From assembly GCF_900113225.1 (NCBI RefSeq), contig NZ_FOZE01000004.1:1-64000 (forward strand): a stretch of DNA of 64,000 nucleotides, read 5' to 3'. Source of the stretch: Mitsuaria sp. PDC51. Lineage in GTDB: Bacteria; Pseudomonadota; Gammaproteobacteria; Burkholderiales; Burkholderiaceae_C. Within the stretch, counting starts at the first letter, position 1; each line of letters begins with the position of its first letter. A model generated the notes under the pieces. The model ran no database searches. It was not told the DNA's origin and worked only from the letters and a program-made list of their open reading frames with translations. A program made the position numbers and the translations under genes. This document shows, one piece after another, positions 19,686 to 27,634 of this stretch.

Positions 19686-20440
19686 TGCGCGCCACCGCGC
19701 TGATCCTCTGCGGCGGCCGCGCCACCCGCATGGGCGGCGTCGACAAGCCGCTCCAGCCCTTCCAGGGCCGGGCGCTGGTCCACCACGTCATCGAGCGCAT
19801 CGCCCCCCAGACCGGCGGCCGGATCCTCATCAGCGCCAATCGACACCTCGACGACTACCGCCGCCTCGGCCACCCAGTCCTGCCCGACCCGCTGCCGGAC
19901 TTCCCCGGACCGCTGGCCGGCATCCTCGCCGGACTGACGGCGCTTGCGGATGCCCGCACTGCCTCCGGCCCCCGCCTCACCGACGCCTCCGACGCGGACG
20001 GTGCCTCGCCCGTTGATCGCGGCCCCGACGACCGCCCTCCCGGCGACCACAGCGCGGGGGATCGCGGTCCCGGCGACGGTAATGACCGCGTCGGCACCGA
20101 CTGGCTGCTCGTCGTCGGCGGCGACTGCCCCTGGCTGCCGACCGACCTGCTCGACCGCCTGGCCGCCGGCCTCGCACCGGACCACAGCGCCGCGATGGCG
20201 CTGGGCCGCGAGGCGCCGGGCGAGCCGCTGCGCCCCCAGCCCTTGGCCAGCCTGATCCATGTCCGGCACCGTGCCGGGCTGGCGGCGGCGCTGGACGCGG
20301 GCGAACGGCGCGTCGAGGGCTGGCTGCGTTCGCTGCCGCTGGCGCGGGTCGCCTTCGACCGGCCGGCGGACGAGCGCGCCTTCGCCAACATCAACGACAG
20401 GAGCGAGCTTGAGCGACTCGAACGACTGGACCGCGGCTGA
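19685..20440 (+). CDS. mobA: MobA: molybdenum cofactor guanylyltransferase
   Basis: 251 aa. It attaches GMP to molybdopterin to form the guanine dinucleotide cofactor needed by formate dehydrogenase. The nucleotidyltransferase loop ALILCGGRATRMGGVDKPLQP is at residues 5-25 and the metal-site region LVVGGDCPWLP near 141-152. Between them lies an Asp/Pro/Gly-rich insertion, roughly residues 90-138, not expected in the family. Start and moaA stop share a base (TGATG). Confidence 0.92.
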   Translation: MRATALILCGGRATRMGGVDKPLQPFQGRALVHHVIERIAPQTGGRILISANRHLDDYRRLGHPVLPDPLPDFPGPLAGILAGLTALADARTASGPRLTDASDADGASPVDRGPDDRPPGDHSAGDRGPGDGNDRVGTDWLLVVGGDCPWLPTDLLDRLAAGLAPDHSAAMALGREAPGEPLRPQPLASLIHVRHRAGLAAALDAGERRVEGWLRSLPLARVAFDRPADERAFANINDRSELERLERLDRG

Positions 20441-20981
20441 GGGCCGACCGGCCGAGGGGGTGATCACGCTGCGCCTGCTGACCGAAGCGGACCTGCCGGC
20501 CTACAAGGCCTTGCGCGACGCGATGCTCGCGCGGCACGAGCAGGCCTTCACCTCCGACGCCGAGACCGAGCGCGCCCGCGAGGCCTCAAGCTACCGCGTG
20601 CGGCTGCATCCGCAGGCGGGCGGCAAGTCACTGTTCACGCTGGGCGCGTGGTCGGGCGAGCGGCTGGTGGGCGCCCTGACCTGTGAGCACGAGAACCGCA
20701 AGAAGGTGATGCACGTCGCGCACCTGATCGGGATGATGGTCGACGACGAGGTCCGTGGACGCGGCATCGGCAAGCGCCTGCTGCGACAGGCCCTGGCGCT
20801 GCTGCGTCGCGAGCCGCGGCTGGAGACGGTCACGCTCAGCGTCACGGCGGGCAACCAGGCGGCGATCGCGCTCTACCGGCAGGCCGGCTTCACCCGCTAC
20901 GGCCACCTGCCCCGCGCCATCCGCCTCTCCGATGGCCGCTACTACGCCAAGGACCTGATGAGCCTCGACCTGAGGCCTTGA
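20409..20981 (+). CDS. GNAT-family N-acetyltransferase
   Basis: 190 aa from a TTG at 20409, chosen because AGGAG lies 5 nt upstream; the frame then reads MSDSNDWTAAEG. The GTG at 20460 has no proper spacing. The acetyl-CoA site is seen in LIGMMVDDEVRGRGIGKRLLRQAL, and the C-terminal part in NQAAIALYRQAGFTRYG. The start overlaps mobA by 32 nt, so it is the third gene of a moaA-mobA transcript. The acceptor is unknown. Confidence 0.82.
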   Translation: MSDSNDWTAAEGRPAEGVITLRLLTEADLPAYKALRDAMLARHEQAFTSDAETERAREASSYRVRLHPQAGGKSLFTLGAWSGERLVGALTCEHENRKKVMHVAHLIGMMVDDEVRGRGIGKRLLRQALALLRREPRLETVTLSVTAGNQAAIALYRQAGFTRYGHLPRAIRLSDGRYYAKDLMSLDLRP

Positions 20982-21039
20982 TCGCAGCAGACGCCCAGGC
21001 CCGCCGCCAGCGAGCGTCGCTGGGGCCGGAATACCGCTT

Positions 21040-21061
21040 GGGGGTCCAGGAGGGATCCCCC
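21040..21061. terminator. Weak hairpin between convergent genes
   Basis: GGGGGTCC (21040-21047) pairs with GGATCCCCC (21053-21061) with one bulged base. It lies between the stops of the acetyltransferase and the YceI gene. Confidence 0.3.
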
Positions 21062-21116
21062 ATGCGGTGTGGAGAGCCCGCGCCTGGCGTCCCGCAGTCC
21101 TTCCGGCGCAAGGCGC

Positions 21117-21962
21117 TCAATCACACGCCGCTGCGGGAACAGCCGCGACGTCGACGTCCACCGTCAACTCGTCCTGGATCGCGAGCAGCCCTCCGAGGAT
21201 GGAGAACGGCGTGATGCCGAAGTCGCTCTGACGGAGGACGAGCGCCCCCTGCGTCCTCAGGACCGAGCCCCCCGCATCCCCCGCAGGACGGACCACCCGC
21301 ACCGGCACGTCGAGCAGGCGGGTCTGACCGTGCCAGGTAACCGCGAGCTTGAGCGCCAGCACCGGGAAGGCGCCGGCGACGGCGGTGCTGCGCATCGCGA
21401 TGACCGGGAAGCGCTCGCCGTCGACGGCCCGGAGCAGGTTGGCGCGGGTGCCGGCCACGTCGGACGCCGAGGGTGTGCTGGCGAACTCGGGCCCCAGCGG
21501 CGCGCGCCACTCGGGTTTGTCGATGGCCAGGTCGTCGAGCCGGAAGGCCAGTTCGACGCCGGCGCCGGCGATGCCGTCGGTGGGAACGAAGACTTGGCCG
21601 GTGAGCCGCTCGACGCCGATCACGTGGTTGTGGCCGACCTTGGCGAGGCGTCCGGCGCGAAAGACGTGGATGCGGACCTGCGAGGTGGCGGCGTCGACAC
21701 GATAGAGCCGGCCTTCGCCGCGTTGCTGCGCGGCCAGCCAGGCCGTGCAGGACGACGGCCCTGGCGACGATGGGGCCTCGCTGGCGCCGGGCGTCGTGGC
21801 TGTCGGCGTTGTCGCTGTCGGCGTCGTGGCGGGAGGCGCAGTGCCGCACCCGGCCAGCGCGCCTCCGAGCAGCAGCGCGGCGATCACCGGCGCGGCCGAC
21901 CTTCCGCCGCCGCGCCGATGCGCGCCTGGAGCCACCTCATTTGCCGGCGTCAACACTTGCAT
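21117..21962 (-). CDS. YceI-family lipoprotein
   Basis: 281 aa. The N-terminus carries a lipobox (ALLLGGALAGCGT), so the protein is probably a lipid-anchored envelope protein. A Thr/Ala/Pro repeat stretch follows, then a YceI lipocalin-like domain (SQVRIHVFRAGRLAKVGHNHVIGVERLTGQV ... ILGGLLAIQDELTVDVDV). YceI proteins bind isoprenoid-type lipids; the role here is unknown. The ATG at 21960-21962 has no visible Shine-Dalgarno sequence, so the true start may be a little downstream. Confidence 0.82.
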   Translation of the reverse strand: MQVLTPANEVAPGAHRRGGGRSAAPVIAALLLGGALAGCGTAPPATTPTATTPTATTPGASEAPSSPGPSSCTAWLAAQQRGEGRLYRVDAATSQVRIHVFRAGRLAKVGHNHVIGVERLTGQVFVPTDGIAGAGVELAFRLDDLAIDKPEWRAPLGPEFASTPSASDVAGTRANLLRAVDGERFPVIAMRSTAVAGAFPVLALKLAVTWHGQTRLLDVPVRVVRPAGDAGGSVLRTQGALVLRQSDFGITPFSILGGLLAIQDELTVDVDVAAVPAAACD

Positions 21963-22064
21963 AGGGGTAAACCAAGAGTGGTCAGAACTACATTCTGAAC
22001 GGCATAAACGAGCTGGTCGCACTAGCATTGCGACATCATGACGACACCTCGCACGGAGACTGCC

Positions 22065-22595
22065 ATGGCACGCCAAGCCACCGACCTGATGGCGCAGTAC
22101 GCCGCCTACCACCGCGATCGCCGCAACATCGCCACCCATTTTGTCGGCATCCCGCTGATCGTCTTCGCGATCGGCGTGCTGCTGGCGCGGGCGCAATTCC
22201 ATGTCGGCGACTGGACGGTTTCCGCCGCCTGGCTGGTCTGGGGCGGCGCGACAGTCTGGTACCTGACGCGGGGCAACTTCGTGCTGGGCCTGTCCACGGC
22301 GCTGGTCAACGCGGTGCTGATGGCGCTGGCGCATCCGCTGGCGGACGGCTCCTTCGGCAGCTGGCTGGCCTGGGGCCTGGGCAGCTTCATCGTCGGCTGG
22401 ATCATCCAGTTCGTCGGTCACTATTACGAGGGCCGCAAGCCCGCCTTCGTCGACGACCTGGTGGGATTGCTGGTCGGCCCGATGTTCGTCGTCGGCGAGG
22501 CCCTGTTCGCGATGGGCTGGGGCCGCGACCTGCTCGCCGAGATCGAGCGCCGCGCCGGCCCGACCCATCTGCGCGACCTGACCCACCCGGCCTGA
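22065..22595 (+). CDS. Mpo1-like/DUF962 membrane protein
   Basis: 176 aa from the ATG at 22065, preferred over 22038 because GGAGAC precedes it. Four hydrophobic segments are visible. The family features NIATHFVGIPLIVFAIGVLL near the start and WIIQFVGHYYEGRKPAFVDD further on carry the conserved His residues of the Mpo1/YGL010w family. The yeast member is a dioxygenase acting in 2-hydroxy fatty acid breakdown; the bacterial function is not established. Confidence 0.85.
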   Translation: MARQATDLMAQYAAYHRDRRNIATHFVGIPLIVFAIGVLLARAQFHVGDWTVSAAWLVWGGATVWYLTRGNFVLGLSTALVNAVLMALAHPLADGSFGSWLAWGLGSFIVGWIIQFVGHYYEGRKPAFVDDLVGLLVGPMFVVGEALFAMGWGRDLLAEIERRAGPTHLRDLTHPA

Positions 22596-22682
22596 TCGGG
22601 GACGGCTGGCGCGGACCGAGCGGGCCGATCCCGCCAGCGGGACCGCACGTCACCCCTTGTGGGGGTCGGGTCTTGCAGGGGC

Positions 22683-22715
22683 TTGCAGCCCCGGTCCAAG
22701 GCGCTTATCTTGGAC
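22683..22715 (+). promoter_or_regulatory. Candidate promoter with inverted repeat before the CBS gene
   Basis: TTGCAG (22683-22688) and TTATCT (22705-22710) are 16 nt apart, a fair sigma-70 match. A perfect inverted repeat, GTCCAAG (22694-22700) and CTTGGAC (22709-22715), brackets the -10 hexamer and could be an operator. No regulator is identified. Confidence 0.4.
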
Positions 22716-22749
22716 GTCCGAGTTCCGTCAGATGTCGCCAGGAGGCCCC

Positions 22750-23178
22750 ATGAAACCGGTGTCCGAACTGCTGAAGAATCGCGGCCCGAGCGTCTGGCGC
22801 GTCGCGCCGGAAGCCACGGTGTTCGATGCGCTGCACCTGCTCGCGCAGCACGATGTCGGCGCCTTGCTGGTGATGGAGGGCGATCGGCTGCTCGGCATCT
22901 TCTCGGAGCGCGACTACACGCGGAAGATCGCCCTGCAGGGGCGTGATTCGCGGCACACGCCGGTCAAGGATGTGATGACGCCCAACGTGTTCGTGGTGAA
23001 GCCCGACACCGACTGCCGCGAATGCATGAGCCTGATGAGCCAGCGCAAGATCCGCCACCTGCCCGTCGTCCAGGGCAACCAGGTCGTGGGCATGCTCTCG
23101 ATCCGCGACTTGATGGACAACATCATCGCCGACGACGAAATGACGATTGCCCAACTCCAGAGCTACATCTACGGATAA
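22750..23178 (+). CDS. CBS-domain pair protein
   Basis: 142 aa, made almost entirely of two CBS motifs (residues about 8-60 and 73-130). The first ends in GIFSERDYTRKI and the second in VVGMLSIRDLMDNII, the typical final strand and helix. Such stand-alone pairs bind adenine nucleotides and act as energy sensors in other bacteria. The ATG at 22750 has AGGAGG 5 nt upstream. No fused catalytic domain is present, and the partner is unknown. Confidence 0.9.
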   Translation: MKPVSELLKNRGPSVWRVAPEATVFDALHLLAQHDVGALLVMEGDRLLGIFSERDYTRKIALQGRDSRHTPVKDVMTPNVFVVKPDTDCRECMSLMSQRKIRHLPVVQGNQVVGMLSIRDLMDNIIADDEMTIAQLQSYIYG

Positions 23179-23210
23179 GGGCGAAGCCCCGCAGGCAAGG
23201 CGCGGCGCGG

Positions 23211-23789
23211 TCAGCCTGGCCAGAATTGAAGCGCACTGTCGGCGCCGGACTTCGGCGGGCGTGCCTTCGGGGTCTTGTCGGGGGATGAGGGAGTGCCCAT
23301 CGCGATCCAGCCGAGCAAGGTCTCGCCGGGCTCGCAGAACGCGGCGATGAGGCCCGGATCGCGCGCCTTCGCACCGCTGAGCATCTTTCCGCCGAAACCC
23401 AGCGCCTGCGCGGCATTCAGGAAATTGGTCAGCGCGCCACCGACGCAGGCCCACTGCTCATGCGCCGGCACCTGCGGATGACCCAGGTCCAGGCGCGCGA
23501 CCACCGCCACCGTCACCGGCGGGCGCAGCGCGCGCTCCTCGTCCATCGCGATGCCCGTCTCGTCCTTGCCCGCCCGGCGCGCAGCCGCCGCGAACAGCGC
23601 GGCCATCGACCGGCGCGCCTCCCCGCGCACGACCTTGAATCGGAACGGCACCAGCGCCGCATGGTCAGGCGCGTGCAGCGCCGCCTCCGTCATCGCGGCC
23701 AGCGCCGCATCGTCCGGGCCCGGCTCGATCAAATACTTCGGACCCACCGATGCGCGCGTGAGCAGCAGCTTCAGGGCTTGGTCGTTCAT
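23211..23789 (-). CDS. Nitroreductase-family FMN oxidoreductase (YdjA-like)
   Basis: 192 aa, a compact nitroreductase of the YdjA type. FMN-contact regions are seen in LLLTRASVGPKYLIEPGPDDAALAAMTEAALHAPDHAALVPFRF and ACVGGALTNFLNAAQALGFGGKMLSG. It reduces nitro or quinone-type compounds with NAD(P)H; the natural substrate is unknown. It converges with the CBS gene and lies 69 nt upstream of the permease stop region. Confidence 0.87.
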   Translation of the reverse strand: MNDQALKLLLTRASVGPKYLIEPGPDDAALAAMTEAALHAPDHAALVPFRFKVVRGEARRSMAALFAAAARRAGKDETGIAMDEERALRPPVTVAVVARLDLGHPQVPAHEQWACVGGALTNFLNAAQALGFGGKMLSGAKARDPGLIAAFCEPGETLLGWIAMGTPSSPDKTPKARPPKSGADSALQFWPG

Positions 23790-23857
23790 GGCGCCCCTCC
23801 TTCATCCAAGGGCTTGCGGCATCGTGCCGCCGAAGCGGCGACCCACGACGCCGCCAA

Positions 23858-25570
23858 TCAATGATTCAAGCGCCGCCGCGCCGCGTAGGAGCAGGCATCG
23901 ACGGCCATCACCAGCATCAGCATCGCCAGCAGCACGGTGCAAGTCTCCCGCATCTGGAACAGGCTCAGGTGCAGGCTGAGCATCTGCCCCAGACCTCCCG
24001 CACCCACGACGCCCAGCACCGTCGCGGCACGGATGTTGTTCTCCCATCGGTAGAGCGTGTAGCTGAGCAGCTGCGGCGCCGCCTGCGGCAGCGTCGCGAA
24101 GGCGAAGACCTGCCAGCGCGACGCGCCCGCCCAGCGCAGCGCCTGGGCGGTCTGCGGCGGCGCGTTCTCGAGCGCCTCGGCCATCAGCCGGCCCAGCACG
24201 CCGGTCGTGTGCAGCGCCAGCGCCAAGGTGCCCGGCATCGGCCCCAGTCCCGCCGCCACCAGCAGCAGCGACGCCCAGACCAGCTCCGGCACGCTGCGCA
24301 GCGCATTGAGCAGCAGCCGCGATGCCCAGCGCAGCGGCCCCGGCGGCCGACTCGCCAGCAGCGCCACCGCGAGTCCGGCGATCGCCGCCAGCCCGCTGCC
24401 CAGCGCCGACATCGCCAGCGTCTCCAGCGCGCCCTGCCCGACCCGACCGAGGAAGTCCGGCGCGAGTTGAGGCGGGAAGAACTCGGCCAGGAAGCGGCCC
24501 ATCTCCGCCAGGGCACCGGCGCCGAGCAGCTCGCCCCAGCGCAGCGGCAGCGTGACGACGCTCATCACCAGCAGCGCCAGCAGTGCCGCCAGCAACGCCC
24601 GCAGCCCCCAGCGCGCGGGCGGTCGGGCGGACAGCGGATGCCGCGACTCGCCGCCCTGCCCCGCGGTGCGCGCCGGCCGCAGCCAGGCGCTGATGCGGTC
24701 GGCCATGGCCACCAGGGCGATGAAGATCAGCAGGATGGTCGCCACCTCGGAGCCGGCGAACATCTTGGTCGCGTTGTCCAGTTGCTGGCCCAGCCCACCG
24801 GCGCCGACGAAGCCCAGCACCACCGAGGAGCGGATCGCGCATTCCCAGCGGTAGACGGTGTAGCTGACCAGTTCCTCCGAGCAGCTGGGCAGCGCGCCGA
24901 AGAGCAGCGCCTGCAGCCGCCCCGCGCCGCCGCGCAGCAGCGCCTGCGTCGGCGCGGCGTCGGCGCTCTCCAGGATCTCGGCGTAGACCTTGCCCAGCAT
25001 CCCGCCGTAGGACAGCGCGATCGCCAGCACGCCCGCGCCCGGTCCCAGGCCGATCACGCGCACCAGCATCAGCGCCCACACGAGCTCCGGCACCGAGCGC
25101 AGCACGATCAGCACTGCTCGCACCGCCCAGCGCAGCGCCGCCGGCCCCGCCGCCATGCGGCCGCTCAGCGCCGACACGGACAGCCGCGCCGTCGCCAGCA
25201 GCGCCAGCGGCACCGCGATCACCCAGGCGAGCGCCAGCCCGACCGTCGCTATCGCCACGGTGCGCCAGGTGTCGGCGGCGAGCATGGTCAGGAACTCGAG
25301 GTCCACGCGCGGCGTCAGGAACTGCCCGGCAAAGCGCATCGTCGCGCGCAGGCTGCGCTCGTCCAGCAGCGCCCAGGGTCGGAACTCGCACCAGACCAGC
25401 AGCGGCCACAGCACGACCAGCGCGGCCACCACGAGCCCGAGCCGCCGAGCGGCCGCTGGGTCGCGCCGCCACGGCGCCGTGGCCGTCGATGACAACGCGC
25501 GGTCGGTGCCACCTCCGCCGCCACGACCGCTTCCCGGGCCGTCGTGCCGTTCGGCGCTGCCGGCGTTCAT
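23858..25570 (-). CDS. Fused double permease, PhnE-type (putative selenate/phosphonate ABC)
   Basis: 570 aa. Two copies of a binding-protein-dependent permease domain are joined in one chain. Each has an EAA-type loop after a pair of helices: PELVWALMLVRVIGLGPGAGVLAIAL in the first half and PELVWASLLLVAAGLGPMPGTLALAL in the second, and each ends in VVLGFVGAGGLGQQL or TVLGVVGAGGLGQML. The ATG at 25570 overlaps the ATPase stop in an ATGA. The family transports phosphonate, phosphite or, in one clade next to selenium genes, probably selenate. Context with tRNA-Sec, selA and selB favours a selenium oxyanion; this is inference. Confidence 0.85.
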   Translation of the reverse strand: MNAGSAERHDGPGSGRGGGGGTDRALSSTATAPWRRDPAAARRLGLVVAALVVLWPLLVWCEFRPWALLDERSLRATMRFAGQFLTPRVDLEFLTMLAADTWRTVAIATVGLALAWVIAVPLALLATARLSVSALSGRMAAGPAALRWAVRAVLIVLRSVPELVWALMLVRVIGLGPGAGVLAIALSYGGMLGKVYAEILESADAAPTQALLRGGAGRLQALLFGALPSCSEELVSYTVYRWECAIRSSVVLGFVGAGGLGQQLDNATKMFAGSEVATILLIFIALVAMADRISAWLRPARTAGQGGESRHPLSARPPARWGLRALLAALLALLVMSVVTLPLRWGELLGAGALAEMGRFLAEFFPPQLAPDFLGRVGQGALETLAMSALGSGLAAIAGLAVALLASRPPGPLRWASRLLLNALRSVPELVWASLLLVAAGLGPMPGTLALALHTTGVLGRLMAEALENAPPQTAQALRWAGASRWQVFAFATLPQAAPQLLSYTLYRWENNIRAATVLGVVGAGGLGQMLSLHLSLFQMRETCTVLLAMLMLVMAVDACSYAARRRLNH

Positions 25571-26382
25571 CGGCACATCGCCTGCGGCGGTGCGGCGGTC
25601 ATCGGCGCGTCGTCGGGCATCGAGGGGGATTCATTCAGCAGGTCGGCGTAGATCTCGTCCAGTTGGCGGGCGCCGAGGTCCTGCGGCGGGCCGTCGTAGA
25701 CGAGTCGGCCCTGGCGCAGCGCGATCACGCGCGGGAACAGGCGGCAGGCGAGATCGACCTGATGCAGGCTGCACACGAGGGTGCGGTCCTGAGCGCGCGC
25801 GGCGTCCTGCAGGACGGCGAGCACCCGCTGCGCGCGCTGCGGATCGAGGGCCGAGAGCGGCTCATCGGCGAGCCAGAGCCGTGCCTGGGACACCAGCAGT
25901 CGCGCCACGGCCACGCGCTGGCGTTCGCCGCCGGAGAGCTGGTCCACGCGCGACCAGAGCCGGGCGCCGAGCTCCAGCCGGTCCAGCGCGTCGAAGGCCA
26001 GCCGGGCCTGGGCCTGGTCGGGGCTGAACAGCATGCGCAAGCTGCGGGCCACCGAGGCACCGGGCAGCCGACCGGCCAGCACGGCGGTCACGACGCGCTG
26101 GCGCGGGGGCAGCGGTGGGTGCTGCGGCGCCAGCATCAGCGTGCGGCGCAGCTGGTGGCGTTCGCGGGAGGACAGCGCCCAGCCGTCCTGGCCGCCCAGG
26201 CGCAGCGTGCCAGCGGCGGGGCGCGAGGCCAGGGCCAGCGCATGCAGCAGCGAGGTCTTGCCGGCGCCCGAGGCGCCGATCAGCGCGACCTGCTCGCCGG
26301 GCTCGATCCGCAGCGACAGCGGCTCGATCAGCGTGCGCGCGCCGGCCTGCAGCCGCAGGCCTTCCAACACCAGCAGGGACAT
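25567..26382 (-). CDS. ABC transporter ATPase, PhnC-type
   Basis: 271 aa. Walker A is GASGAGKTSLL (near residues 36-46), the signature is QLSGGERQRVAVARLL, and Walker B is LWLADEPLSALDP. It lies between the substrate-binding protein (15-nt gap) and the double permease (ATGA overlap), forming a complete importer. The C-terminal 25 residues are a Pro/Ala-rich tail. Assignment to selenate or phosphonate import follows the neighbours. Confidence 0.88.
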   Translation of the reverse strand: MSLLVLEGLRLQAGARTLIEPLSLRIEPGEQVALIGASGAGKTSLLHALALASRPAAGTLRLGGQDGWALSSRERHQLRRTLMLAPQHPPLPPRQRVVTAVLAGRLPGASVARSLRMLFSPDQAQARLAFDALDRLELGARLWSRVDQLSGGERQRVAVARLLVSQARLWLADEPLSALDPQRAQRVLAVLQDAARAQDRTLVCSLHQVDLACRLFPRVIALRQGRLVYDGPPQDLGARQLDEIYADLLNESPSMPDDAPMTAAPPQAMCR

Positions 26383-26397
26383 CGCGCTCGTCTCAGC

Positions 26398-27288
26398 TCA
26401 CTTCAGCAGGCCGGCGTTCTCGGCGGCCGCCTTGATGCCGGCGTAGTTCTCCGGCTGCGTTGGCACGAACTTCGTCGCGCGCTGCAGCTCGAGGATCTCC
26501 TTGCCTTCCGGCGTCGAGGGGCTCAGCTTCAGGAAGGCGGCCTTGAGCTTTTCCTTCGTCGCGGCGGGCAGGTCGGCGTGGACGCTCCAGTTGTAGTCGT
26601 AATACGGCGGGGTGGTGAAGAACACCTTCAGGGTGCCGGTGTCGACCTTCTTCTCGGCGACCAGTTTTTCCCAGACGGAGATGTTGAGCGCGCCGGCGTC
26701 GACCTTGCCGGACGCGACTGCGGCGACGGTGGCGTCATGCGCGCCGGAGAAGGAGATGCGTTTGAGGTCGGTATCGGGATTGATCTTCGCGGCGAGGAGG
26801 AAGGAGCGCGGCATCAGGTGGCCGGAGGTCGAGGAGGCGGAGCCGAAGCTGAGCGTCTTGCCTTTGAGGTCCTCGAGCTTGCGGATGCCGGACTGGGTAT
26901 CGGTGATGAAGACGGAGCGGAATTTTTCGTCTTCCTCGCGTTGCACGAGGGGGACGATCTTGCCGCCGGAGCGCACGTTCGCCTGCACGAAGGTGAAGCC
27001 ACCGAACCAGGCCAGTTCAACCTTCTTGTTGGCGAGGGCCTCGACGGCGGCGGCGTAGTCGGTGACGGGGGTCCACTCGACCTTCACGCCGAGTTCCTTC
27101 TCGAGGTACTTGCCGAGCGGCGCGAACTTGCGCGCCAGTTCGGTTGGTGACTCGTCGGGAATGGCGGTCACGCGGAGGACCTGGGGCGGAGTCTGAGCCT
27201 GCGCGGAACCGATGCCGCTCGCGATGATCAGCGAGGCGGTGGCGATCCCCTGCAGCGCACGGCTGACATGGTGGAAGAGGCTGGACAT
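26398..27288 (-). CDS. Putative selenate ABC substrate-binding protein (PhnD-like)
   Basis: 296 aa with a signal peptide ending in GIGSAQAQ. It is a PhnD-class binding protein: LRVTAIPDESPTELARKFAPLGKYLEKELGVKVEW at the N-terminus, then VELAWFGGFTFVQA and GSASSTSGHLMPRSFL. One known clade of this class occurs next to selenium genes and is annotated as a putative selenate binding protein. The position just downstream of tRNA-Sec fits that clade, but the ligand cannot be read from the sequence. The ATG at 27286-27288 has AGGAG 8 nt upstream. Confidence 0.8.
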   Translation of the reverse strand: MSSLFHHVSRALQGIATASLIIASGIGSAQAQTPPQVLRVTAIPDESPTELARKFAPLGKYLEKELGVKVEWTPVTDYAAAVEALANKKVELAWFGGFTFVQANVRSGGKIVPLVQREEDEKFRSVFITDTQSGIRKLEDLKGKTLSFGSASSTSGHLMPRSFLLAAKINPDTDLKRISFSGAHDATVAAVASGKVDAGALNISVWEKLVAEKKVDTGTLKVFFTTPPYYDYNWSVHADLPAATKEKLKAAFLKLSPSTPEGKEILELQRATKFVPTQPENYAGIKAAAENAGLLK

Positions 27289-27318
27289 CAGAGAGCTCCT
27301 GGGGGTGAGTTATCCGCG

Positions 27319-27421
27319 GTCAAAGAACTGGCTACCCGAGCGGCGGCCGCATGAGCCAGCGCCAAGAGGACTGCCGGCAGTCAAAGAACTTGCCGCCCTT
27401 AGGGCGGCCGCAGTAGCCAGC
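27319..27421. repeat. Two tandem related units before the importer
   Basis: GTCAAAGAACT occurs at 27319 and again at 27380, 61 nt apart. Both copies are followed by a GC-rich segment containing GGCGGCCGCA and then AGCCAGCG. The second copy runs directly into the long palindrome at 27416. They fill the gap between tRNA-Sec and the importer operon. Confidence 0.6.
27385..27408 (-). terminator. Candidate terminator after tRNA-Sec
   Basis: On the minus strand GCCGCCC, a TAA loop and GGGCGGC (27392-27408) form a 7-bp stem followed by AAGTTCTTT. This could end the selB/tRNA-Sec transcript before the importer. Confidence 0.45.
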
Positions 27422-27542
27422 GACATCGGATGGCCGTTGCGAGCGGCCCGAGGTTGCGCCGAGGAGCGGAGCCGTACTGTCGTACGGCGAGCACCGCAGG
27501 CGCAAGATCGGGCCGCGCAGCCGGCCAGCCGATGTCGCTGGC
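27416..27542. repeat. 127-nt near-palindrome abutting tRNA-Sec
   Basis: The ends are 20-nt inverted repeats with one mismatch (27416-27435 and 27523-27542). Inner blocks also pair: GCGGCCCGA with TCGGGCCGC, TTGCGCC with GGCGCAA, and a perfect centre GCCGTAC-TGTC-GTACGGC. The right end includes the 3' CCA of the tRNA (27539-27541). It looks like a mobile palindromic element or a very long processing/termination hairpin. No ORF lies in it. Confidence 0.75.
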
Positions 27543-27634
27543 GGAGGGGCGTGGGGGTCGAACCCACCCAACGGCGCATGGCGCCATTCACCGGATTTGA
27601 AGTCCGGCCGATCCACCGGGGTCGTTGCCTCTCC
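27539..27634 (-). tRNA. selC: tRNA-Sec (anticodon TCA)
   Basis: 96 nt including an encoded CCA. The 8-nt acceptor strand GGAGAGGC pairs with GCCCCTCC except for one A-C mismatch at position 5. The anticodon arm is CCGGA-CTTCAAA-TCCGG, giving the UGA-reading anticodon TCA (27598-27600). The long variable arm AATGGCGC/GCGCCGTT has an 8-bp stem (one T-G pair) and a 3-nt loop. The T arm is GTGGG-TTCGACC-CCCAC. The gene overlaps the 3' end of the selB reading frame by 47 nt. Confidence 0.93.

Noticed and set aside
27310-27616. Short frames over the palindrome and tRNA-Sec
   Set aside because: They read through RNA and palindromic DNA and have no ribosome sites.
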